From: Virgisporangium aurantiacum
Lineage (GTDB): Bacteria; Actinomycetota; Actinomycetes; Mycobacteriales; Micromonosporaceae
Assembly (NCBI RefSeq): GCF_016863635.1
Contig: NZ_BOPG01000003.1
Span: 186,001 to 250,000, forward strand
Length of the DNA: 64,000 nt
Direction: 5' to 3'
The position numbers and the translations under genes were made by a program. The stretch's first letter is position 1, and the number at the start of each line of letters is the position of its first letter. The notes beneath the pieces were generated by a model, which did no database searches, was not told where the DNA came from, and saw only the letters and a program-made list of their open reading frames with translations. Shown piece by piece: positions 15,181 through 22,136 of the stretch.

Positions 15181-16196
15181 ACGAGGTGCGTCTGAAGGAG
15201 GACGTCGGGCACGTCCTCGCCGTTGATCAGGTCGAACAGCAGGCGGGCCATCGCGCGTCCCATGCCCTCCACCGGCTGGTGGATGGTGGTCAGCGGCGGG
15301 TCGGACTGCTTCGCGACCCACGCGTCGTCGAAGCCGACCACCGCGATGTCGTCGGGAACCCGGCACCCGGCCTGGCGCAACGCGCGGAGAGTTCCCAGCG
15401 CCATCACGTCGCTGCCGACGAAGATCGCGTCGAGATCCGGGACGCGCTCCAGCAGCGCCCGGGTGGCCACCGCGCCGCTCTCCTCGCTGAAGTCGCCCGG
15501 CTCGACGTCGGACGGGCGCACCGGCCGGCCGGCCGCCGCGAGCGCCGACCGGTAGCCGGCCAGCCGCTCGATACCCACGGCCATGTCCTGCGTGCCGGCG
15601 ACGTGCGCGATCCGCTGCCGCCCGGAGGCGATCAGGTACTCGACGGCGGTGCGGGCACCGCCCTCGTTGTCGCTGTCGACCCAGCGGACCGGCCAGTGCG
15701 GCGCGATCGCGCTGACGGTGCGGCCACCGAGCACGGTCGGCAGGCCCCGTTCGCCGAGCATCGCCGGCAGCGGGTCGGCGCCGTGCAGCGAGAGCAGCAT
15801 GACGCCGTCGACGTGCTGGGTGGTGAGGTGGTGCTCGACCCGCTGCCGCTCGGCCGGCCGCTGGGCCATCGCGAGCCAGAGCTGGAGCGGGGTGGTGGCG
15901 AGTTCGGCGCTGATGCCGCGCACGACGCCGGCGAAGAACGGCTCACCGAAGACGCGTTCCTCGGATTCGGACACGACCAGGGCCACCGAGTCGGTGCGGC
16001 GGGTGACCAGGGCACGGGCGGCGCGATTGGGCACGTAGCCCAGTTCGTCGATGGCGCGCTGAACGGCTTCGCGGGCCTGCGGGCTCACCTGTGCCGAGCC
16101 GTTGACCACGCGCGAGACCGTGCCCCGGCCCACGCCGGCACGCGCCGCGACCTCGTCGAGGGTCGGGCGCGTACCGGGGGGTCGGGCGCGGGTCAT
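15162..16196 (-). CDS. cebR: CebR-type LacI family repressor of cello-oligosaccharide use
   Basis: LacI/GalR repressor, 344 residues. The N-terminal helix-turn-helix reads TLDEVAARAGVGRGTVSRVVNG (hinge ARALVTRRTDSVALVV), followed by a periplasmic-binding-protein-like sugar domain (HVDGVMLLSLHGADPLP; VRWVDSDNEGGA). The resemblance to Streptomyces CebR is close, and the exact CebR operator lies upstream of bglC, the first gene of this operon, which supports the name. Cellobiose would release it. The start overlaps the bglC stop as ATGA, so repressor and glucosidase are co-translated and cebR is autoregulated. Known Streptomyces loci have the cebEFG transporter beside it; no transporter gene is present here. 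Confidence 0.88.
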   Translation of the reverse strand: MTRARPPGTRPTLDEVAARAGVGRGTVSRVVNGSAQVSPQAREAVQRAIDELGYVPNRAARALVTRRTDSVALVVSESEERVFGEPFFAGVVRGISAELATTPLQLWLAMAQRPAERQRVEHHLTTQHVDGVMLLSLHGADPLPAMLGERGLPTVLGGRTVSAIAPHWPVRWVDSDNEGGARTAVEYLIASGRQRIAHVAGTQDMAVGIERLAGYRSALAAAGRPVRPSDVEPGDFSEESGAVATRALLERVPDLDAIFVGSDVMALGTLRALRQAGCRVPDDIAVVGFDDAWVAKQSDPPLTTIHQPVEGMGRAMARLLFDLINGEDVPDVLLQTHLVHRASA

Positions 16197-17560
16197 CGGT
16201 TCCTGATCACATCCGAGTACCAGTGTGCACTGGCTTTCGGGACGCGGCGCTGCGCGTCCTCATAGTCGACATACACCATGCCGAACCGGCGGGTGTACCC
16301 CCAGGCCCATTCGAAGTTGTCCATCAGGGACCAGGCGAAGTAACCGCGCAACGGTACACCAGCTTCGATGGCTCGTGCGCACGCGCCGAGATGCCCCTCG
16401 AAGTAGTCGATGCGCTCCTGATCGTTGACCGTGCCGTCGGCGTCGAGCTTGTCCTCGAACGCGGCGCCGTTCTCCGTGATGTAGATCGGCAGCGACGTGT
16501 ACCCGGCGACCTGCTGGAGCACCTCGTACAGGCCCTGCGCGTCGATCTCCCAGTCCATCGCGGTGACCGGCACGCCTTCCCGGTGCACGAACTGCACGAA
16601 CTCGCTGCCCGGGTAGGCGCTGGGCTCGCCGTGGTGGCTCTCCCGCTCGGCGGCGTCGGACCCGGAGACCACGTGCCGGCTGTAGTAGTTGACGCCGAGG
16701 AAGTCGAGCGGCGCCTTGATCACGTCGAGGTCGCCGTCGCGCACGAAGCTGAAGTCGCTGAGCGGCGCGAGATCCTGCTTCACGTCGTCCGGGTAGCGAC
16801 CGAGGAGGACCGGCTCCAGCCAGATGCGGTTGCACATGGCGTCGATGCGGCGGGCCGCGTCGGCGTCGGCCGCGGAGTCGGTCTCCGGGGAGACGGCGTA
16901 CAGGTTGAGCGTGATGCCCACCTCCGCGCCGCGCGTCTTCAACTCCCGCGCCGCGAGCCCGTGCGCGAGCAGCAAGTGGTGCTGCGCCGGCACGGAGAGC
17001 GACGTGTCGTCGGTGCGACCGGGCGCGTGGACGCCGGCCGCGTAGCCGAGGTACGACGAGCACCAGGGCTCGTTGAACGTCGTCCACCGCTTGACCCGGT
17101 CGCCGAGGGCGTCGTGCACGGTGACGGCGTACTGGCAGAAGCGCTGGGCGACGTCGCGGTTGGGCCAGCCGCCCGCGTCTTCGAGCTCCTGGGGCAGGTC
17201 CCAGTGGTAGAGCGTCAGCCAGGGCTCGATGTCGCGTTCGAGCAGGCCGTCGACCAGCCGGTTGTAGAAGTCGAGGCCCTGGGGGTTTGGCCTGCTGCCG
17301 CCGTTGGGCAGGACCCGGGACCAGGAGACGGAGAAGCGGTAGGCCTGGAGGCCGAGATCCTTGATCATGTCAAGGTCTTCGTCGAGGCGGTGGTAATGGT
17401 CGCAGGCGACGTCACCGGTGTGCCCTTCGAGCACCTTCCCCGGGGTACGGGAGAACGTGTCCCAGATCGAGGGCGTGCGGCCGTCTTCGGCTGCCGCTCC
17501 CTCGATCTGGTAAGCGGCGGTGGCGGCACCGAGGACGAAGTCCGCTGGCAGGGCTGTCAC
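16193..17560 (-). CDS. bglC: GH1 family beta-glucosidase
   Basis: Glycoside hydrolase family 1, 455 residues, cytoplasmic (no signal peptide). It would cut cellobiose and cello-oligosaccharides to glucose. The N-terminal signature FVLGAATAAYQIEGA, the acid/base glutamate in TTFNEPWCSSY and the nucleophile glutamate in YITENGAAF are present, as is the C-terminal YFAWSLMDNFEW substrate motif. The GTG at 17560 was chosen because GAAAGGTGA precedes it and the family N-terminus starts directly after. Upstream in-frame codons run through the operator. Gene 1 of a bglC-cebR operon under the CebR box at 17647-17662. Confidence 0.93.
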   Translation of the reverse strand: MTALPADFVLGAATAAYQIEGAAAEDGRTPSIWDTFSRTPGKVLEGHTGDVACDHYHRLDEDLDMIKDLGLQAYRFSVSWSRVLPNGGSRPNPQGLDFYNRLVDGLLERDIEPWLTLYHWDLPQELEDAGGWPNRDVAQRFCQYAVTVHDALGDRVKRWTTFNEPWCSSYLGYAAGVHAPGRTDDTSLSVPAQHHLLLAHGLAARELKTRGAEVGITLNLYAVSPETDSAADADAARRIDAMCNRIWLEPVLLGRYPDDVKQDLAPLSDFSFVRDGDLDVIKAPLDFLGVNYYSRHVVSGSDAAERESHHGEPSAYPGSEFVQFVHREGVPVTAMDWEIDAQGLYEVLQQVAGYTSLPIYITENGAAFEDKLDADGTVNDQERIDYFEGHLGACARAIEAGVPLRGYFAWSLMDNFEWAWGYTRRFGMVYVDYEDAQRRVPKASAHWYSDVIRNR

Positions 17561-17646
17561 GCGGTCACCTTTCGTCGATATTGGCGATCTTGACTCCGTA
17601 TGTACCGACATCGATACGCGGAGCCAGGAGCGCGGGCGCTCAAGGG

Positions 17647-17662
17647 GTGGGAGCGCTCCCAC
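17647..17662. promoter_or_regulatory. CebR operator upstream of bglC
   Basis: The 14-base perfect palindrome TGGGAGCGCTCCCA (17648-17661), extended by one more pair to 16 bases, is identical to the CebR-binding consensus established in Streptomyces. Its centre is 94 bases upstream of the bglC start. Repression by the CebR encoded in the same operon is the natural reading. Confidence 0.9.
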
Positions 17663-17669
17663 TGGGAGC

Positions 17670-18215
17670 TTAGGTCATTCTCCGCAATAGCGTGGATGCC
17701 TGAGTTGCGTCCCAGCGATCGGGTTCGAAGTCGGCGAGCCAGTCGCGCAGTCCGGCCGGGTCCGGTTTGGCCGGATCCGCGAGGACCTCGATCAGGTCGG
17801 CGTACCCGCCGGCGCCGCCGACGTCCTCCGGCGGACCGGCCCGCTCGCCGGCCACACAGGCCGGGTAGCGCTCGTCCGGATCGGCGTCGAACACGCGCTC
17901 GACCAGCACTTCGTGCTCCCACCAGTCACCGAAGTCGTAGACATAGGTGATCTTCTTGCCCTCCGCGGCGACCGCGTCGAGCCGCACGTCGAGCTCGTCG
18001 GCGAGCTCCAGTTCCTCGAGCGGATCGGGCTCGCCGTACTGCTCGCCGCCGATCTCGAAACTGTGCAGGTGGTACCCCTGCCAACCGAGCGAGAGCTGGA
18101 TGATCCGACTCACCCGATCGAGGGTGTATCCGCCCGGCACCAGGATCCGCCGCCAGATCGGCGGATCGGTGTCGAGCACGGTGACCTTGAGCTGGTAGAT
18201 GCGGCGGCGTTGCAT
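17670..18215 (-). CDS. Plasmid pRiA4b ORF-3 family protein
   Basis: A small protein of 181 residues of the pRiA4b ORF-3-like family (also annotated as IS1096 passenger TnpR-like). Conserved signatures are LKVTVLDTDPPIWRRILVP at the N-terminus, LGWQGYHLHSFEIGGEQYG (near 44), YVYDFGDWWEHEV (near 93) and PACVAGERAGPPEDVGG (near 118). Biochemical function is unknown for the family. ATG start with AAAGGAC eight bases upstream. It stands alone, upstream of and in line with bglC, 9 bases from the CebR operator, so read-through into bglC is possible. No transposase or inverted repeats suggest it is mobile here. Confidence 0.88.
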   Translation of the reverse strand: MQRRRIYQLKVTVLDTDPPIWRRILVPGGYTLDRVSRIIQLSLGWQGYHLHSFEIGGEQYGEPDPLEELELADELDVRLDAVAAEGKKITYVYDFGDWWEHEVLVERVFDADPDERYPACVAGERAGPPEDVGGAGGYADLIEVLADPAKPDPAGLRDWLADFEPDRWDATQASTLLRRMT

Positions 18216-18298
18216 GTCGTCCTTTGGGGTCCGTAGTGCGTGCCGACATTGTTGACCGCCGTCGACCGTCGGTGCACGCTATCTGGCGTGATCGGCGC

Positions 18299-19054
18299 GT
18301 GACCAAGATCCTCCAGTTCGAGCGTGGCGAGGCCCCCCTCGGCGACGACGACCTACTGGCCGCGTACGCCACCGACCCCGGCGCGCCGTGGCTGCGGGTC
18401 AACTTCGTCACGAGTCTCGATGGCGCGGTAACGGCCACCGACGGGTTCTCCGCGGGCATTTCCGACGAAGCCGACAAGCGCGTCTTCGGCCTCCTCCGCA
18501 TGACCTGCGACGCCCTGATGGTGGGCGCCGGCACGCTGCGCCACGAGGGCTACGGCGCGATGCGGCTGGGCGAGCGCCGCGAGGACTGGCGGGTCGCGCA
18601 CGGCCTTCCCGAGAACCCGCTCCTGATCATCGTGTCGAGGCGGCTGGACCTCGACCCCGCGTCGCCGATGTTCACCGACGCACCGGTCCGCCCGTTGATC
18701 GTCACCTCCAGCGCCGCACCGGTGGACCGCCGCCAGGCCCTGTCGGAGGTCGCCCACGTCCTGGCCATGGGTGACGACGAGGTGGACCTCCCGGGCGCGC
18801 TGGAAGCGATCCACGCGCTGGGCTTCCCCCAGATCCTCTGCGAAGGCGGCCCCCACCTCCTCGGCTCCCTGACCGCAAACGACCTGGTAGACGAGCTCGA
18901 CCTGACGCTGTCCCCCCTCCTGATAGGCCCCGGCCCCGGCCGAATCACCGCCGGCCAGGCCCCGGAGTCCCCCCGCTCCCTGCAGCTCCACCACATCCTG
19001 ACGGCCGGCAACCTCCTCCTCCTGAGATACACCCGCCCCCCTGCTCCCAGTTGA
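18299..19054 (+). CDS. Pyrimidine reductase family protein (RibD C-terminal domain)
   Basis: RibD C-terminal/dihydrofolate-reductase-like fold, about 251 residues. Motifs are LRVNFVTSLDGAVTATDG (near 38), DALMVGAGTLRHEGYG (near 72) and ILCEGGPHLLGSL (near 177), matching NADPH-dependent 5-amino-6-ribosylamino-uracil reductases. There is no deaminase domain, so this is a stand-alone reductase, often called a pyrimidine reductase family protein. Whether it serves riboflavin synthesis is uncertain. The GTG start at 18299 is chosen because homologous sequence begins near LQFERGEAPL; no ribosome binding site is visible and an in-frame start further left (18224) cannot be excluded. The stop TGA lies at the left arm of the palindromic repeat at 19053. 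Confidence 0.82.
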   Translation: MTKILQFERGEAPLGDDDLLAAYATDPGAPWLRVNFVTSLDGAVTATDGFSAGISDEADKRVFGLLRMTCDALMVGAGTLRHEGYGAMRLGERREDWRVAHGLPENPLLIIVSRRLDLDPASPMFTDAPVRPLIVTSSAAPVDRRQALSEVAHVLAMGDDEVDLPGALEAIHALGFPQILCEGGPHLLGSLTANDLVDELDLTLSPLLIGPGPGRITAGQAPESPRSLQLHHILTAGNLLLLRYTRPPAPS

Positions 19055-19122
19055 TCTTGCAGTTGTGGTGCCAGGCTCACCCGTGTTTGTCCGGGTTTGT
19101 GGGGCACCACAACTGCAAGATC
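19053..19122. repeat. Palindromic dispersed repeat, copy 1
   Basis: Perfect 20-base inverted arms gatcttgcagttgtggtgcc (19053-19072) and its reverse complement (19103-19122) around a 30-base loop. A second copy at 26494-26563 has identical arms and a loop of the same length but diverged sequence. The left arm covers the last two bases of the RibD-like stop codon. As RNA this would form a 20-bp hairpin and could end transcription, or it may be a REP- or MITE-like element. The pair brackets the herA-to-glycosylase operon. Confidence 0.9.
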
Positions 19123-19190
19123 GACGCGTATGGGGGTGGCGGCAGGGCGTGGTGACGTCGGCTACCCGGCGCATTGGGGCAGGATGCTAT

Positions 19191-19206
19191 GCGAACGTAC
19201 GTGCGA
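19191..19206. promoter_or_regulatory. Possible LexA (SOS) box before herA
   Basis: CGAAC-gtac-GTGCG resembles the actinobacterial SOS box CGAAC-N4-GTTCG, with one core mismatch. It lies 18 bases upstream of the herA GTG, before a DNA repair operon, a position where LexA would block transcription. One imperfect palindrome found by eye is modest evidence. Confidence 0.35.
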
Positions 19207-19223
19207 TCATGAGGAGGCGCCGC

Positions 19224-20978
19224 GTGGACCCTGAGACCGCCGGCAGCCCGGTCGGCCGGGTGCTGGGCACCTCCGACGCCACGCCGCTGCAGTTCTGGGT
19301 GGCCGTCGCCAGCGGTGCCTACCTCCAGCTCGACGACGTCGTGGTCACCAGCCGCGAGCTCCCCGACGGGTCCAGCGTGAGCATCGCCGGCGTGGTCACC
19401 GCTGTGCGGGCCCGACACGAGGGCGCCGCCTTCGACTCCGACGTGTTCGCGATCGCCGACGGCACGCTGCCCGCCCAGGTGCAGGAGGCGGCCGAGATCA
19501 CCACCACCCGGGTCACCCCCGAGGTCTACGTGCCGCCGCAGCCGGGCGCGATCGTCCACCGCGCCAAGGGTGAAGCCCGCGCACAGGCGCTCTACTTCGA
19601 CCGCATGGACCGCCAGGTGCCGATCGGCTTCGGCCGCGACGGCGAGCCGCTGTTCCTCAACGCCGACTTCATCGACGGCCAGCGAGGCGCGCACGTCTCC
19701 ATTTCCGGAATCTCGGGTGTGGCCACGAAGACCAGCTTCGCCACGTTCCTGATGTACTCGATGCTGCGGAGCGGCGTGCTCGGCGGCGCCGGCGAGAGCG
19801 CCAACACGAAGGCGCTGATCTTCAACGTCAAGGGCGAGGACCTGCTGTTCCTCGACCACCCCAACACCAGGCTCGACGATGCCACCCGGGAGAGCTACGC
19901 CCGCCTCGGCCTGCCCGCCGGCCCGTTCCCCGACGTCCGGGTCTACGCGCCGCCGCGGGCCGGCGGTGCCGACGCCACGCCCGACACGAACGCGAGAATG
20001 ACCGGCGTCGACCCGTTCTACTGGACGCTCGCCGAGTTCTGCGCCGACGGCCTGCTCCCCTACGTCTTCGCCGACGCCGACGACGAGCGGCAGCAGTACA
20101 CGATGGTGGTCCACTCGGTCGCCGCGCACCTCAAGAAGGTCGCCGCACCCGCCGAGGGCGCCATCACGCTCGAGGGCACCCGCATCGCCAGCTACGAGCA
20201 CCTGGTCGACCACCTGGTCGAGCAGCTCGGCGACGAGGCCACCCGGTTCGCCTGGACCGGCACCGCCGTCGGCCTGGGCACGGTGAACGCGTTCGCCCGG
20301 CGACTGATCAACAGCAAGCGCGACCTGTCCCGGCTGATCCGCGGCGACCTCGCCCAGCGGCGGCCGCACTCGATCAACACGGCCGAGAGCGCCCAGCTCA
20401 CGGTCGTCGACTTGCACAACCTGCCCGACCGGGCGCAGCGGTTCGTCGTCGGCGTCACGCTGAAGACGGAGTTCGAGCGCAAGGAGAAGTCGGGCACCGC
20501 GAAGCCGCTGCTGTTCGTGGTGCTCGACGAGCTGAACAAGTACGCGCCGCGCGAGGGCTCGTCGCCGATCAAGGACGTGCTCCTCGACATCGCCGAACGC
20601 GGAAGATCACTCGGCGTCGTCCTCATCGGCTGCCAGCAGACGGCCAGCGAGGTCGAGCGGCGCATCGTCACCAACGCCGCGATCAAGGTCGTCGGCCGGC
20701 TCGACCCGAGCGAGGCCAGCCGCACCGAGTACGGCTTCCTGCCGCCGGCACAGCGCCAGCGCGCGCTGATCGCCAAGCCCGGCACGATGTTCCTCAGCCA
20801 GCCCGACATCCCGGTGCCGCTCTGCATCGAGTTCCCGTTCCCCGGCTGGGCGACCCGGCCGGGCGAGGCGGGCGAGCCACCGGTCAGCGCGTTGCGCTCG
20901 ATCGTTCAGACGAAGGACCCGTTCGCCGTGGTCGGCGCCTCGGTCGGCGGCCTGTCCGACGACGACATCCCGTTCTAG
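19224..20978 (+). CDS. herA: HerA-like ATPase / DNA translocase
   Basis: HerA/FtsK-superfamily ATPase (DUF87 type), 584 residues. In archaea and Deinococcus, HerA is a hexameric DNA translocase that works with the nuclease NurA and Mre11-Rad50 in DNA end resection. The N-terminal HAS-type barrel starts at VGRVLGTSDATPLQFWV. The P-loop is unusual, SGISGVATKTSFAT (near 177), lacking the canonical GKT/S. The Walker B strand is LLFVVLDELNKYAP (near 432), followed by a sensor-like VVLIGCQQTASE. The GTG at 19224 is fixed by AGGAGG six bases upstream. First gene of a tight herA-sbcD-sbcC-nurA-glycosylase operon, with sbcD 12 bases downstream. Confidence 0.88.
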   Translation: MDPETAGSPVGRVLGTSDATPLQFWVAVASGAYLQLDDVVVTSRELPDGSSVSIAGVVTAVRARHEGAAFDSDVFAIADGTLPAQVQEAAEITTTRVTPEVYVPPQPGAIVHRAKGEARAQALYFDRMDRQVPIGFGRDGEPLFLNADFIDGQRGAHVSISGISGVATKTSFATFLMYSMLRSGVLGGAGESANTKALIFNVKGEDLLFLDHPNTRLDDATRESYARLGLPAGPFPDVRVYAPPRAGGADATPDTNARMTGVDPFYWTLAEFCADGLLPYVFADADDERQQYTMVVHSVAAHLKKVAAPAEGAITLEGTRIASYEHLVDHLVEQLGDEATRFAWTGTAVGLGTVNAFARRLINSKRDLSRLIRGDLAQRRPHSINTAESAQLTVVDLHNLPDRAQRFVVGVTLKTEFERKEKSGTAKPLLFVVLDELNKYAPREGSSPIKDVLLDIAERGRSLGVVLIGCQQTASEVERRIVTNAAIKVVGRLDPSEASRTEYGFLPPAQRQRALIAKPGTMFLSQPDIPVPLCIEFPFPGWATRPGEAGEPPVSALRSIVQTKDPFAVVGASVGGLSDDDIPF

Positions 20979-20990
20979 AGAGGGCCCAGC

Positions 20991-22136
20991 GTGCGACTGC
21001 TGCACACGTCCGACTGGCACGTCGGGAAGGTGCTCAAGGGCCAGTCCCGGCTCGACGAGCAGATCAAGGCGCTCGGCCAGGTCGTCGAGGTAGCCCACAA
21101 GGAGCGGCCCGACCTGGTGATCGTCGCCGGCGACCTGTACGACACGGCCAGCCCGACGGCCGACGCCACCAAGGTCGTCACCCGGGCCCTGAGCGCGCTC
21201 AAGGCAACCGGCGCCGACGTGGTCGCGATCGGCGGCAACCACGACAACGGGCCCGCCCTCGACGCGCTGCGGCCGTGGGCCGAGGCCGCCGGCATCACCC
21301 TGCGCGGCGCGGTCAGCGCGAGACAGAGCGACCACATCGTCGCGGGAACCACCGAGGGCGGGGAGGAGTGGCGGCTGGTCGCGTTGCCGTTCCTCTCGCA
21401 GCGGTTCGCGGTGCGGGCGTCCGAGATGTTCGACCTCACCGACGCCGAGGCCACCCAGACGTACGCCGATCACATCGCGCGCCTCCTCGAGAGCCTGACA
21501 AGAACCGCGTTCGGCACCGACACCATCAACCTGATCACCACCCACCTCACCGTGCTGGGCGCCACCCAGGGCGGCGGCGAGCGGGAGGCGCACACGATCA
21601 TGGGCTACGCGGTCCCGGTCAGCGTGTTCCCGCAGAAGGCGCACTTCGTGGCGCTCGGCCACCTGCACCGCGCGCAGACCGTCCCCGGGCCGAGCGTGGT
21701 GCACTACTCCGGCAGCCCGCTCGCGATCGACTTCGGCGAGACCGAGAACATGCCCGGGGTGTCGATCGTCGACGTCACGAAGAACACCGCGGCCAAGGTC
21801 CGCACGGTGGAGATCACCGCCGCCACCCGCCTGCGCACCATCCGCGGCACGATCGCCGACCTGGAGAAGTTCCCCGACGACGGCTCGTGGCTGCGCGTCT
21901 TCGTCCGGGAACAGCCCCGGGCCGGCCTGCGCGAGGAGGTGCAGGCCATGCTGCCGAACGCGCTGGAGGTCCGGATCGACCCGGCGATGCTCCCCGAGAC
22001 CACCACCGACCGGCCCACCGGAACCCGGGCCGGCCGCTCGCCGCGGGACCTGTTCACCGAGTACCTGAACAGCCGGGGCCACGTCGACGACGCCACCCTG
22101 GACCTGTTCGGCACGCTCTACGAGGAGGTGGGCTGA
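20991..22136 (+). CDS. sbcD: SbcD/Mre11-type exonuclease subunit
   Basis: Metallophosphoesterase nuclease, 381 residues, the catalytic partner of SbcC. All core motifs are visible: LLHTSDWHVGKV (DxH), AGDLYDTASPT (GDxxD), GGNHDNG (GNHD), ITTHLTVLG and ALGHLHRAQ (GHxH), with metal ligands intact. With SbcC it would process hairpins and double-strand ends. GTG start with AGAGAGGG upstream. Its stop overlaps the sbcC ATG by one base (TGATG), so the subunits are coupled in translation. Confidence 0.96.
   Translation: MRLLHTSDWHVGKVLKGQSRLDEQIKALGQVVEVAHKERPDLVIVAGDLYDTASPTADATKVVTRALSALKATGADVVAIGGNHDNGPALDALRPWAEAAGITLRGAVSARQSDHIVAGTTEGGEEWRLVALPFLSQRFAVRASEMFDLTDAEATQTYADHIARLLESLTRTAFGTDTINLITTHLTVLGATQGGGEREAHTIMGYAVPVSVFPQKAHFVALGHLHRAQTVPGPSVVHYSGSPLAIDFGETENMPGVSIVDVTKNTAAKVRTVEITAATRLRTIRGTIADLEKFPDDGSWLRVFVREQPRAGLREEVQAMLPNALEVRIDPAMLPETTTDRPTGTRAGRSPRDLFTEYLNSRGHVDDATLDLFGTLYEEVG

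Noticed and set aside
17670..18215. Mobile-element origin of the pRiA4b ORF-3 / IS1096 TnpR-like protein
   Set aside because: No transposase, inverted repeats or target duplication around it; the family is common as a stand-alone chromosomal gene.
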